Assembly: GCF_006539945.1 (NCBI RefSeq) | Contig: NZ_BJNZ01000006.1 | Coordinates: forward strand, 124,001 to 188,000 | Direction: 5' to 3' | Source: Cellulosimicrobium cellulans | GTDB lineage: Bacteria; Actinomycetota; Actinomycetes; Actinomycetales; Cellulomonadaceae | Length of the DNA: 64,000 bases | Shown here: piece by piece, positions 16,373-24,951 of the stretch | Position numbering within the stretch: position 1 is the first letter of the stretch | How the letters are laid out: every line of letters starts with the position of its first letter | The notes under the pieces: generated by a model | What the model was told of the DNA's origin: nothing | Seen by the model: the letters and a program-made list of their open reading frames with translations, nothing else | Databases searched by the model: none | Program-made: the position numbers and the translations under genes

Positions 16373-17446
16373 ATGCCCGACCAGACCCTCACGCACCTCG
16401 CCATGCTGCTCGACCGCTCCGGGTCCATGCAGACCATCAAGCAGGCCACCGAGCAGGGCTTCGACCTGTTCCTCGCCGAGCAGCGCGACGCGCCCGGCCG
16501 CTGCACGGTCACGCTCGCGCAGTTCGACAACGAGTACGAGGAGGTCTACACCGACCTCGACGTGCGCGAGGTCCCGCCGCTCGACCTGCGCCCGCGGGGC
16601 ATGACGGCGCTGCTCGACTCCATCGGGCGCCTCGTGCAGACGACCGCGCTGCGCATCGCCCAGCTTCCCGAGGACCAGCGGCCGGGAGCGGTGATCGTCG
16701 GGATCATGACCGACGGCCTCGAGAACGCGTCGAAGGAGTACACGCACGCCGCGATCAAGGCGCTCGTCACCGAGCGCGAGGAGCAGTTCGGCTGGACGTT
16801 CCTCTACATGGGCGCCAACCAGGACGCGATCGAGGTCGGCACGTCGCTCGGCGTGAAGCGCGAGCGGTCGCTCACGTACGACGCGGCGAACGTCGACCAG
16901 GCGTACGCCGCGACGTCACGCAGCATGGCGGGCATGCGTACGGCCATGGCCGCAGGCGCGCCGCCCGCTGCGGCGCGCGACCAGCACGCGGTGTACACGG
17001 AGGCGGACCGCGCCGCGGCCGGTCGCCGCGCCACGGACCGTCCGCGGTCGGCCCGCCCCGCGCCGCAGCCGCCCGTCGCCGCGCCGACCGGGACGAAGGA
17101 CGACCCGTTCGACGAGTACCACTTGCTCCAGCACCTGCGATCTGTCGTCGTGTCGGGCTCGGCGACGCTCGCCGACATCGGCACCTACGGCGGTCGACCC
17201 GTCGTGTGGGCGACGCTCCGCGGCGTCCCGGTCTCCCTCAACGCCGACACGTCGCGAGCAGCGCTGGTCCAGCTCGTCGAGACGTCGGCGCACGGCCCGC
17301 TGCCGTGGGGCGTCATCGCCAATCGCGCGGGCCGGCTCGACAAAGTGACGTTCCGGCCTGGCGAGCGCGTGCGCGGGTTCTACTGCTACACGAGTGACGT
17401 GCAGGCTGCGGCTGGCCCGCTGGGAAGCGTGGCCGTCGCGCGGTGA
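16373..17446 (+). CDS. VWA-domain protein
   Basis: 357 residues. Residues about 8-165 form a von Willebrand factor A domain with a complete MIDAS: LLDRSGSM (Asp14, Ser16, Ser18), the Thr of GMTALLDSI and the Asp of GIMTDGLEN. An Ala/Arg/Pro-rich linker (about 190-240) leads to a C-terminal domain of about 110 residues (DPFDEYHLLQHLRSVVVSG, GVIANRAGRLDKVTFRPG) that I do not recognise. No signal peptide, so cytoplasmic. Such proteins bind partners through a divalent ion. RBS AAGGGAA precedes the ATG. It follows the small HTH gene. Confidence 0.85.
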   Translation: MPDQTLTHLAMLLDRSGSMQTIKQATEQGFDLFLAEQRDAPGRCTVTLAQFDNEYEEVYTDLDVREVPPLDLRPRGMTALLDSIGRLVQTTALRIAQLPEDQRPGAVIVGIMTDGLENASKEYTHAAIKALVTEREEQFGWTFLYMGANQDAIEVGTSLGVKRERSLTYDAANVDQAYAATSRSMAGMRTAMAAGAPPAAARDQHAVYTEADRAAAGRRATDRPRSARPAPQPPVAAPTGTKDDPFDEYHLLQHLRSVVVSGSATLADIGTYGGRPVVWATLRGVPVSLNADTSRAALVQLVETSAHGPLPWGVIANRAGRLDKVTFRPGERVRGFYCYTSDVQAAAGPLGSVAVAR

Positions 17447-17513
17447 GTCCCCCGACGGCGTGGGGCGGGATTCGACGGGCGGGCCGCCCGCGATGCTCTC
17501 CCGAGCAACGATG

Positions 17514-17584
17514 CCGATATCGAAGTCACATGGGGTGACTTCGATATCGGACTCACCTATGATGACTTCACTATCGACGTCATC
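17514..17584 (+). promoter_or_regulatory. hipBA promoter and operator
   Basis: A perfect 15-bp inverted repeat CCGATATCGAAGTCA / TGACTTCGATATCGG (17514-17528, 17536-17550, 7-base spacer) is followed by a third half-site TGACTTCACTATCG (17563-17576). -35 GTGACT (17535-17540), 17-base spacer, -10 TATGAT (17558-17563). The right operator arm covers the -35 and spacer and the third half-site overlaps the start region. Multiple inverted half-sites are the classic HipB autorepression layout. Confidence 0.8.
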
Positions 17585-17593
17585 GGAGGCGAA

Positions 17594-17881
17594 ATGGCTG
17601 TCCGGATCGAGATCACGAGTCCCGAGCTGTTGGGCTTCGCCCTGCAGCAGGGCCGCCTCGTGCGGGGAACGAGCCAGCGGCAGCTGGCCGACCAGCTCGG
17701 CATCGGGCAGAAGTGGGTCTGGGAGATGGAGAACGGCAAGCCCGGTCTCCTCATGGAACGACTCTTCGCCATGCTCGACGCGACAGGCGTTCGGCTGTGG
17801 GCGGAGATCGACGAGTCGGTGCTCGACGACCCGGACGTGTCGACCACGCACCAGCACGACGCGGAGAGCCGCGATGGGTGA
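17594..17881 (+). CDS. hipB: HipB-like antitoxin / transcriptional repressor
   Basis: 95 residues with an HTH_XRE-like domain: LGFALQQGRLVRGTSQRQLADQLGIGQKWVWEMENGKPG (about residues 13-51), including the typical SQxxLADxLGIxQxxVxxxE core. HipB proteins bind and neutralise the HipA kinase and repress their own operon. The ATG has a GGAGG ribosome site (17585-17589). The stop codon overlaps the start of the HipA gene by 8 bases, so translation is coupled. The palindromic operator directly upstream supports autoregulation. Confidence 0.88.
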   Translation: MAVRIEITSPELLGFALQQGRLVRGTSQRQLADQLGIGQKWVWEMENGKPGLLMERLFAMLDATGVRLWAEIDESVLDDPDVSTTHQHDAESRDG

Positions 17882-19103
17882 CCTGCACGTCGAGCTGTAC
17901 GGGCGGCTCGTCGGCCGTCTGGTGGGGACGAGCTCGAGAACGTTCGACTTCCGGACGGACCGGTCCGTGCTCGAGCACTGGCCGCCGGGCAGCACCGTGC
18001 TGTCGGAGTCGGTACCGCTGAGCCTCGTGGAGAACCGGGCCCGCGCCGCCCGGCGACGCAACTACTTCGCCGAGCTCCTCCCGGAAGGCCGCGTCCTGAA
18101 CGACCTCGCCGCGCGGGCGCGGATCGGGGAGTCCGATGTCGTCGGACTCCTGGCGCGCTTCGGGCGCGACGTCGCGGGCGCCGTCGAGCTCTACGATCCC
18201 GACGCGCCCGGCGAGCCACGAACGCCGCGCGCCACCCCGCTCACCGACGAGCAGGTCGGCGCGCTCCTCCGTGATACCCGTGGCATGCCGCTCGGCAACT
18301 CCCCGTACTCGGGGAAGTCGTCACTCGCCGGAGTGCAGGACAAGATCGTGCTCGCCCTCGTCGACGACGTGTGGCACCAGGTTCACGACGGCTACCCGTC
18401 CACCCACATCCTCAAGCCGGACTCAGCGGCCAACCCGACGATCATCTACGACGAGGAGTACACGTCCCGGATCGCCGCGCACCTGGGCGTCACGCACGGT
18501 ATGCCGCGGCTGCACGAGTTCGACGGCCGGACTGCGCTCGTCATCGAGCGCTACGACCGATCGCCCCACGCCCCGCGCGGGCGCCTCCACCAGGAGGACA
18601 TGAACCAGGCGCTCGGTGCGCGAGGCGACGAGAAGTACCAGGAGATCGGCGGCAGGGTGAGCCTCGTCCGGATCGCGCAGGTCCTGCGGCGTGCCGCGGG
18701 ACCGTCGGCGGTCGAGCAGCTCCTGCGTTACGTCACCCTGTCCGTCGCCGTCGGTAACCTCGACATGCATGCGAAGAACGTTTCGATGCTCCATCTTCCG
18801 GACGGGACCGCGCGGATCGCGCCGATGTACGACGTCGTGCCGCTACGGCACCAGCCGACGGACGGGCGCCTTGCCATGGCCGTGAACGGTGCCTACGTCC
18901 ACAGCACAGTCACGGCCGGGGACCTCGTCGCCGAGGGAGAGGCCTGGGGATCGAGAACAGCAGCCGACGTCGTCCGCTCGACGCTCGTCGAGGTCGCCTC
19001 GGCGGTCGGGCGCGAGACGCCGGACGCACGGGCGCAGCCCGGCCTCCAGGACGAGATCGCGGGCTTCACGCGGAATCTCCTGGCCGGGCGACCGACGGGA
19101 TAG
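17874..19103 (+). CDS. hipA: HipA-like serine/threonine kinase toxin
   Basis: 409 residues with the full HipA architecture. An N-terminal HipA_N-type beta domain (about 1-105: YGRLVGRLV, PLSLVENRARAARRRNYFAELLPEG) is followed by the kinase lobe: SLAGVQDKIVL (ATP-loop, about 150), HILKPDS, VIERYDR, EDMNQALG, GNLDMHAKNVSML (catalytic-type loop) and MYDVVP. In characterised systems HipA phosphorylates an aminoacyl-tRNA synthetase and causes dormancy. All kinase motifs appear intact, so it is probably active. It overlaps hipB by 8 bases. Confidence 0.88.
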   Translation: MGDLHVELYGRLVGRLVGTSSRTFDFRTDRSVLEHWPPGSTVLSESVPLSLVENRARAARRRNYFAELLPEGRVLNDLAARARIGESDVVGLLARFGRDVAGAVELYDPDAPGEPRTPRATPLTDEQVGALLRDTRGMPLGNSPYSGKSSLAGVQDKIVLALVDDVWHQVHDGYPSTHILKPDSAANPTIIYDEEYTSRIAAHLGVTHGMPRLHEFDGRTALVIERYDRSPHAPRGRLHQEDMNQALGARGDEKYQEIGGRVSLVRIAQVLRRAAGPSAVEQLLRYVTLSVAVGNLDMHAKNVSMLHLPDGTARIAPMYDVVPLRHQPTDGRLAMAVNGAYVHSTVTAGDLVAEGEAWGSRTAADVVRSTLVEVASAVGRETPDARAQPGLQDEIAGFTRNLLAGRPTG

Positions 19104-19214
19104 GCGGCGGAACGCGACAGCGAGGAGATCGCGCGCTCGACCGCGAGGAGTCTGGCCCCCTGCTGTCGTGATCTGGGCGACTAAGCTCTGGACGCACCCA
19201 AGGAGGCGAGGCCT

Positions 19215-20168
19215 GTGGAGCGATCCGTCTGGAGCTGCTACTCCCATGTGTTTGCCGTCAGCGAGGACGCTTTGTACGGGGACCGCTACGGAGAGCGATA
19301 TGAGTACGACTCAAACGTCGTGAACAGCTCCCGGATCCGGGAAGGGGACATCCTCCTGATCCGAGACGCGCAGTTGATCTTCGGGTTCGGAGTCGTGGAG
19401 CGGATCGACGCTGCCGAGGGGGCGAAGCTGATGCAGCGATGTCGCGTCTGCCGCCGCGCGGCGTTGTCCCGGCGCAAGTCAGCCACACCGGAGTATCGCT
19501 GTCTCAAGTGCAAGGCTGAGTTTGACGAACCCCTCGTCGAGCCGCTCGTCGTGACGAAGTTCGTCGCGCACTATGGACAGTTGTGGATTCCGCTGCCGTC
19601 GCCGGCACCGGTGCGTCAGTTGCTCGGCGTCTACGCTCAGCGGGACCGGCAGAACGCGATACGCCGGCTCGATGCGACTGCTGCGGAGCGCCTGATCGGG
19701 CAGCTCGCTGGCATCGACGGGCTGTTCTTCGTGCAGATCTCGCATGCAGTTGGACCGCCCGGGGGCTTCATCGAGTCGGTCGCCAGGGCGCGTCGAGGGC
19801 AGGCGCAGTTCAGACAAGGTCTGGTAGACCGCTTCGGTGCGGTGTGCGCAGTCACGGGTCCGCAGCCCGAACAGGTCTTGGATGCCGCGCACCTGTACTC
19901 CTATGCCAAGGCGCCACATCATGACCCGCACGGTGGACTCCTGCTCCGTGCGGACATCCATCGACTCTTCGACCGACTCGTGCTGACGATCGACCCCAAG
20001 ACGTGGCGAGCCCGTGTCGATCCCGGCTTGGCTGATCGCTTCGCGCTCTTGCGTGAGCTGGCCGATCGCGAGGTGGTGCTCGACGAGGCGAAGCGGCCCC
20101 GAACTGATCTTGTCAACGGCCACTTCGAGCTCGCGACGCGCGCATGGAAAGACCGCCGGGGAACGTGA
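19215..20168 (+). CDS. HNH endonuclease with N-terminal PUA/EVE-like domain and zinc ribbon
   Basis: 317 residues. The N-terminal ~65 residues (CYSHVFAVSEDALYGDRYGERYEYD, IREGDILLIRDAQLIFGFGVVERI) look like a PUA/EVE-type sensing domain. A four-cysteine zinc ribbon follows (CRVCRRAAL...YRCLKCKAEF, about 76-98). The C-terminal third is an HNH_2-type nuclease (GLVDRFGAVCAVTG, DAAHLYSYAKAPHHDPHGGLLLRADIHRLFDR). This plan resembles modification-dependent restriction nucleases (inference). GTG 19215 with RBS AGGAGG at 19201-19206. Codon usage is clearly less GC-rich than its neighbours and it adjoins hipBA, both signs of horizontal acquisition. No cognate methyltransferase lies nearby. Confidence 0.82.
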   Translation: MERSVWSCYSHVFAVSEDALYGDRYGERYEYDSNVVNSSRIREGDILLIRDAQLIFGFGVVERIDAAEGAKLMQRCRVCRRAALSRRKSATPEYRCLKCKAEFDEPLVEPLVVTKFVAHYGQLWIPLPSPAPVRQLLGVYAQRDRQNAIRRLDATAAERLIGQLAGIDGLFFVQISHAVGPPGGFIESVARARRGQAQFRQGLVDRFGAVCAVTGPQPEQVLDAAHLYSYAKAPHHDPHGGLLLRADIHRLFDRLVLTIDPKTWRARVDPGLADRFALLRELADREVVLDEAKRPRTDLVNGHFELATRAWKDRRGT

Positions 20169-20572
20169 TCGGATCCAGTTCACCTGTTCGGTGAGGCTGC
20201 TGTGGCCTTGACTCGGGCTCGCTCCGAGGCTGCGTCTCTCCGCTGCCACGGCCGTGGACTGCGACACCAGCACCGCGAGCCGTGCCCGGGCGCATCGGCT
20301 CTGGCGCTGTCGTCCCTGCTCCCGGACCGCGCAGCACAGGGTCACGACCCTCGGTGCGGCGTACGCGGGGCCGCACGTCGCCGCGAGACTCCCGAACCGC
20401 TGTCGGGCGTGAGTGCAGCCCCTGGGCCCTCCGGAGCGCCGTCCAGCCCGTGAGGATTGTTGTTGACTCTTGCGAGAAGTTGTTGACTTGTGTGAAAACG
20501 CCCGGGACACTCGAAACCCCGAGGTCGATGCCGTCCCGGGTTCTTGCCCCCTCACCGTCGAGAGGACACCCC
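20169..20572. other. Intergenic region of 404 bp, no gene seen
   Basis: No frame on either strand shows family character. The first 290 bases look like non-coding sequence of lower GC, continuing the composition of the HNH gene. The last 110 bases carry the paired repeat and probable promoter of the GH43 gene. Confidence 0.55.
20459..20511 (+). promoter_or_regulatory. Paired GTTGTTGACT repeats and probable promoter of the GH43 gene
   Basis: GTTGTTGACT occurs at 20459-20468 and 20479-20488, exactly 20 bases (about two helical turns) apart. Each contains a TTGACT that can serve as -35. From the second copy a 17-base spacer leads to GACACT (20506-20511) as a weak -10. The doubled element may be an activator or repressor site. 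Confidence 0.45.
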
Positions 20573-22750
20573 ATGAAGTTCCCCTTGTCCCGTGCGCGCT
20601 CGCGTGCCACCGCTGTCACGAGTGCGCTGGTCGCGCTCGGGCTGGCGGTGTCGGGCGCGGCCGCCGCCACGGCGGCACCGGCCCCGGCGAGCGTGCCGGC
20701 CGCGGCAACCGCCGTGGCCGAGCCGACGATCTCCCCGGTCGTCGACGCCAACTTCCCCGACCCCGACATCCTCCTCGTCGACGGCGTCTACCACGCCTAC
20801 GCGACGAACCATCAGGGTCAGAACGTGCAGCACCGCACGTCGACGGACCTGGTCACGTGGAGTGCGCCGTCCGACGTCGCGCCCGACCTCGGGGCCTGGG
20901 TCAGCGAGTCGTGCACGTTCGCGCCGGGCGGCGCGACCGACCGCTGCGTGTGGGCGCCGGAGGTCTCGGCGGTCGAGGGCGGCTACGCCCTGTACTACAC
21001 GGCGCGCGACGCGACGTCGCCGCGCCAGTGCCTCGGCGTCGCGCTGTCCGACACCCCGGACGGCCCGTTCGTCCCCGTCGGCGACGACCCGATCGTCTGC
21101 CCCAACGGCGAGGCCGGCACGGAGGACCTCGGCGGCGCGATCGACGCCGCGACGTTCGTCGACGGCGACCAGCTCTACCTGCTGTGGAAGGCCGACGGGA
21201 ACTGCTGCACGGGCAAGACGGCGATCATCTTCGCGCAGCCGCTCTCGCCCGACGGCGCGACGCTCACCGGCCCGCCCGTCGAGCTCATCCGCGTGGACAA
21301 GCCCTACGAGGGCCGCGTCGTCGAGGGCCCGACGCTCCTGGAGCGCGACGGCACGTACTACCTGTTCTACTCGGCGAACGACTTCGGCGGGGGCGGCTAC
21401 CGCACGTCGTACGCGACGGCGTCGAGCCTCGCGGGCCCGTGGACCAAGGCCACGACCGAGCTGCTCACGAGCGACCGCTTCCAGGGCGACGTGCGCGGCC
21501 CGGGCGGGCAGGACATCGTGACCGCGCCGGACGGCTCGGACGCGATCCTCTTCCACGGCTGGAACGAGGCGTTCACCTACCGCGCGATGTACGTCGCGGA
21601 CCTCGAGTGGACCGCCGACGGCGTCCCGTTCGTCCCGCAGGCCTCCGACCGCTACCAGGCCGAGGACGGCGTCGTCACGAACGCGCGCGTCGTGGCCGAC
21701 GGCGCGGCGTCGGGCGGCGCGAAGGTCGGCGGCCTGGACTTCGCGGACTCGTCCGTGACGGTCGAGGTGCACGCCGAGGCGGCGGGCCCGGCGCTCCTGG
21801 GCATCCGGTTCGCCAACGGGTCGTTCGACGGCTCGACGCGCGTGCCGTCGACGAGCACGCTGGCCGTCAACGGCGAGGTCACGGAGACCGTCGTCTTCCC
21901 GCACACCACGTGGGGCAACTGGCAGACGTCCGAGCACCTCGTGGACCTCGTCGCGGGGACCAACACGATCACCCTCACGCGCGGGACGTTCTACACCGAG
22001 CTCGACGCGTTCGACGTCTACCCCGCGACGCGCGACCCGCGTCCGTCGGCCCCGCCCGTCATCCCGTCCGACGCGACGCGGTACGAGTTCGAGGACGGCG
22101 TCATCACCCGCGGCTCGGTCGGGAGCGCGGCGGGCGCGTCCGGCGGCCAGAAGGTCGGCGGGCTCGACTTCCTCGACAGCTCCGTCGCGCTCCAGGTCCA
22201 CGCCGACGAGGCGGGTCCGTACACGCTCGGGGTCCGGTTCGCGAACGGCTCCGAGCGGGGCGGCTACACGCTGGCCTCGACGAGCACCGTCACGGTGAAC
22301 GGCGCGGACGCCGGCGTCGTCACGTTCCCGCACACGACGTGGGGCAACTGGCAGTCGGTCACGCACCAGGTCGACCTTCAGCAGGGCTGGAACACCGTCG
22401 CCCTGACCAAGCTCACCTGGTACACCGAGCTCGACGCGCTCGACGTCTTCCCGGCCGAGGTGCCGCCCGTCGACCCGCAGGTCACCGTCACCGCGCAGCC
22501 CCGCTGCCTCGGCGGCACCCCGTACCTCGCCGTCCGCGCGACGAACGGCGGCGACGAGACCGTCGCGATCGCGCTCCGGACGGAGCACGGCGAGCGGTCC
22601 TTCGCCCAGGTCGACCCGGGCAAGAACGCCTACCAGTCGTTCAAGGCCCGCGGCGATCTTGACGCGGGCGAGGCGCTCGTGGTCGTCACCGACGTCTCGG
22701 GCACGACGACGGAGGTGACCGCCGCGTACGACGCGCTCACCTGCGCGTAG
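20573..22750 (+). CDS. Secreted GH43-family glycosidase with two CBM35/6-like modules
   Basis: 725 residues. Signal peptide about 1-35. The catalytic domain (about 50-365) is a five-bladed propeller of glycoside hydrolase family 43: NFPDPDILL (base Asp near 63-65), WAPEV (Glu130), the Asp191 region GGAIDAATF and the acid RVVEGPTLL (Glu251). These are the residues of arabinan/xylan-active enzymes. Two tandem carbohydrate-binding modules of the CBM35/CBM6 type follow (about 361-480 and 505-625), each with GGxKVGGLDF, FPHTTWGNWQ and TELDAxDVxP. The C-terminal ~80 residues, bracketed by Cys645 and Cys724, are a module shared with the genes at 39231 and 48537. RBS GAGAGGA. The substrate is probably an arabinose- or xylose-containing polymer. 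Confidence 0.9.
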   Translation: MKFPLSRARSRATAVTSALVALGLAVSGAAAATAAPAPASVPAAATAVAEPTISPVVDANFPDPDILLVDGVYHAYATNHQGQNVQHRTSTDLVTWSAPSDVAPDLGAWVSESCTFAPGGATDRCVWAPEVSAVEGGYALYYTARDATSPRQCLGVALSDTPDGPFVPVGDDPIVCPNGEAGTEDLGGAIDAATFVDGDQLYLLWKADGNCCTGKTAIIFAQPLSPDGATLTGPPVELIRVDKPYEGRVVEGPTLLERDGTYYLFYSANDFGGGGYRTSYATASSLAGPWTKATTELLTSDRFQGDVRGPGGQDIVTAPDGSDAILFHGWNEAFTYRAMYVADLEWTADGVPFVPQASDRYQAEDGVVTNARVVADGAASGGAKVGGLDFADSSVTVEVHAEAAGPALLGIRFANGSFDGSTRVPSTSTLAVNGEVTETVVFPHTTWGNWQTSEHLVDLVAGTNTITLTRGTFYTELDAFDVYPATRDPRPSAPPVIPSDATRYEFEDGVITRGSVGSAAGASGGQKVGGLDFLDSSVALQVHADEAGPYTLGVRFANGSERGGYTLASTSTVTVNGADAGVVTFPHTTWGNWQSVTHQVDLQQGWNTVALTKLTWYTELDALDVFPAEVPPVDPQVTVTAQPRCLGGTPYLAVRATNGGDETVAIALRTEHGERSFAQVDPGKNAYQSFKARGDLDAGEALVVVTDVSGTTTEVTAAYDALTCA

Positions 22751-22758
22751 CCTCGAAA

Positions 22759-22799
22759 GGCCCGCGGTACCGCTCGGCCGATGAGCGGTACCGCGGGCC
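22759..22799. terminator. Terminator of the GH43 gene
   Basis: Perfect 17-bp inverted repeat (22759-22775, 22783-22799; GGCCCGCGGTACCGCTC) with a 7-base loop, starting 8 bases after the stop codon. Confidence 0.88.
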
Positions 22800-22806
22800 T
22801 GTCCGA

Positions 22807-22874
22807 CGAGATCGACCCCAGCGTCGCGAGATCGGCCTCCTGAGGGTCGATCTCGGACGCTGGGGTCGATCTCG
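22807..22874. repeat. Double palindrome with a 28-bp core also present at 52380
   Basis: Outer arms are a perfect 19-bp inverted repeat (22807-22825, 22856-22874; CGAGATCGACCCCAGCGTC). Nested inside is an 8-bp inverted repeat CGAGATCG/CGATCTCG (22827-22834, 22848-22855) around GCCTCCTGAGGGT. The 28 bases 22827-22854 recur exactly, reverse-complemented, at 52380-52407. It sits between converging genes after the GH43 terminator. Confidence 0.8.
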
Positions 22875-23015
22875 CGGTGGGGTGGGTTGGGGTGAGGTAC
22901 ACGACGACGCTCGTGTCTCTGCTGCGGACGCCACGATGGCAAGGGTGGCCGACAGCGGCCGTGCGGCCGTGCGGGTGGGGTGTCCGACGGCGGTCGTGGA
23001 GTGCGGGGGCGGGTG

Positions 23016-23942
23016 TCAGTCGGGCAGGTCGTCGGTGACGAGGCGGGAGCGGGCCTCGTAGACGCGCAGCGGTTCGGCGGTGCTGATGGTCGTGGCGGTG
23101 CCGGTGACGTCGGTCCAGGCGGGGGTGCCGGTGATGCGGAACTGTCCCGACCACGTCGTGGTGAGGGTGATCTGGACCCGGTCGGCGGGCTGGTCGTAGG
23201 TGTGGTGCACGGTGTGGTCGGGGTAGGCGGCGCCGGGGTCGGTCGTCGCGAGCGGCGTGGTGCCGTCGCCGTAGTCCCACGTGTAGGTGCGGGGGGTGGC
23301 GCGGATCTGGACGGGGATGCCGAGCAGGGTGGTGTCGAGCACCTGTTCTGCGGGTCGGGTGTAGGTGATGGTGGGGACGTTGACCAGGGTCCAGCCGTCC
23401 GGGGGCTGCACGATCACGGGAGACGGGGCGATGGTCAGGGTCGCCAGGGCGCGTGCTGCTTCGTCGGCGAGGTCGGCCGGGGTGATGCAGGAGTGTTCGG
23501 CCACGGGGTCCCCGGCCGCGGACCACTCGCCCGGTGTGCCGTCGGTCCCGATCTCGCGGGTCTCGCGGTAGAGGGCGCCGAGGTAGTACGAGCTCTCGTC
23601 GCACTCGAGCCCTTCAGCGACCAGCCGTTCCCAGTCCGCGCACCGACCGGACAGGTCCGATGTCGGGTCGTCCAGGCCGTCGAAGACCGAGCACGTGGTC
23701 TGCGCCGCCCGGTAGTACCGCTCCGTCGCCGGCCCGCCATTCCCGCCACCAGCCTCGTAGGTTCCACCACCGGGGGTAGCGGACTCTGCTTCCGCGATGA
23801 AGTTGCTGCCCGCCGACGCGCCCCTCACGCTCGTGTAGTCCGGAGCGGGATCAGTGGGTACCGAAGTGATGCCCGCGAAGGGCAGTAGTGCGAGCGCGAC
23901 GTGCCCTGAGACGCGAGCCAGGCGAGGGGCTCGTCTCGTCAT
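23016..23942 (-). CDS. Secreted protein with PKD-like domain
   Basis: 308 residues. N-terminal basic/hydrophobic signal-type segment (RLARVSGHVALALLPFAGITS). The middle has several cysteines (CSVFDGL, CADWERL, CDESSY, CITPADL) that may form disulfides. Residues about 215-265 hold a PKD-type motif (YTWDYGDGTTPLATTDPGAAYPDHTVHHTYDQP). The ATG at 23942 overlaps the stop of the upstream lipoprotein gene (ATGA), so the two are translationally coupled; this decides the start over an ATG further upstream at 23975. The function is unknown; surface exposure is likely. Confidence 0.78.
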   Translation of the reverse strand: MTRRAPRLARVSGHVALALLPFAGITSVPTDPAPDYTSVRGASAGSNFIAEAESATPGGGTYEAGGGNGGPATERYYRAAQTTCSVFDGLDDPTSDLSGRCADWERLVAEGLECDESSYYLGALYRETREIGTDGTPGEWSAAGDPVAEHSCITPADLADEAARALATLTIAPSPVIVQPPDGWTLVNVPTITYTRPAEQVLDTTLLGIPVQIRATPRTYTWDYGDGTTPLATTDPGAAYPDHTVHHTYDQPADRVQITLTTTWSGQFRITGTPAWTDVTGTATTISTAEPLRVYEARSRLVTDDLPD

Positions 23943-24613
23943 GACGGCATCTCGCCGATCGTGACGACGATCCACTCACTCTCGAGTGTTCCCATCTCTA
24001 CACGTCTGGTGTCCGACTCTGCGGACGTCGAGAAGACTTCCGTTCCGTCTTTGTCCACGATCAAGATGGGATCTTGCTCGAACGTGAGGTCAAGCGGTTG
24101 GAGCCCTGTCGCCTCGTCTCGCAGGTAGCGCCTGGGCTCGTCGACGGTAGCCGAGACGGTGCCCCCGCTGAAGAGGTCATGACGCAGGGAGATCGCGCGA
24201 GCTTGCTCGATAAAGTCCGAGCACGTTCCGCATTGCGAATGCGACATCGCTTCCCACTCGGCCGTGTCGCCCGTGGCCATGACGTAGGGGTAGAGCTCGA
24301 TGTAGTACTCCGCCGCCGCAGCAGCGCCCTCTGCGTCGTCGCGGTCCATCGCGGCGGGTCGTTCCGGCTTGACGGGGCCGGTCTCGGTCGGCGACGGCTC
24401 GGGCGGTTCCGTCGGTGACGGTTCCTCCGACGTCTCGACCGACCGCGTCGGGTCGGGCTCGGTGCTGCCGGAGCACGCGGCGGCCATGCACCCCACGACG
24501 AGCGCGACGCCGAGGGTGAGCGCCCGCCGTCGGGCGGACGGCCGGGCATGTGGCGGGTTGGTCGCTCTCACGGGCGCGACGGCGCGGGACGGCACACGGA
24601 CGGACGGACTCAC
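23939..24613 (-). CDS. DUF6318-like lipoprotein
   Basis: 224 residues. After a basic N-terminus comes a lipoprotein signal (TLGVALVVGCMAAAC, Cys about 47), then a Pro/Thr/Glu linker (EEPSPTEPPEPSPTE). The globular domain has AAAAEYYIELYPYVMATGDTAEW and MSHSQCGTCSDF, which match my recollection of DUF6318 lipoproteins of actinobacteria. GTG 24613 is used; shorter in-frame starts such as that at ARPSARRRAL are possible. First gene of a two-gene coupled operon with the PKD protein; the pair is likely to function together at the cell surface. Confidence 0.75.
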   Translation of the reverse strand: MSPSVRVPSRAVAPVRATNPPHARPSARRRALTLGVALVVGCMAAACSGSTEPDPTRSVETSEEPSPTEPPEPSPTETGPVKPERPAAMDRDDAEGAAAAAEYYIELYPYVMATGDTAEWEAMSHSQCGTCSDFIEQARAISLRHDLFSGGTVSATVDEPRRYLRDEATGLQPLDLTFEQDPILIVDKDGTEVFSTSAESDTRRVEMGTLESEWIVVTIGEMPS

Positions 24614-24951
24614 GAAGACCCCCTGCTGGTCGGCGTCGAGCGGCGGCTGCGCGACTGGCTGGGCAGTACCGCGCGAACCTCCCAGAACCTAGCGAAACCG
24701 CGCGCCGGGCGGAACCGTCCGTCCCGCCCTGTGGACGACGGCCGCGCAGGTGTCGGTGACGTTGCCTCTCCACAGGGGTACGTGGCGCGTCGGGCACGGG
24801 TGCGTGAACGTTGCCCGAACCCTGCCCCCGTACCCGGACATCACAGGGCGAAGCGGTCACCGAGGTTTCCTAGGCTCGCCGTGGCCGCCCACCCGCAGGA
24901 CGGGTGCCGTGCCGGCCGTGACCTCACCCCTCGTACGAGCGGACCTGTGCT
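24614..24951. other. Divergent intergenic region (338 bp) between lipoprotein and ugp operons
   Basis: No gene. It should hold both promoters. Two related motifs, GTGACGTTGCC (24756-24766) and GTGAACGTTGCCCG (24804-24817), lie 48 bases apart and have the central ACGTT shape of LacI-family operators. TAGGCT at 24871-24876 is a possible -10 toward ugpA, giving a leader of about 70 bases. Confidence 0.4.

Noticed and set aside
20169-20458. A small gene or transposase remnant between the HNH and GH43 genes
   Set aside because: Frames on both strands were read and show no motif, ribosome site or repeat ends; kept as non-coding.
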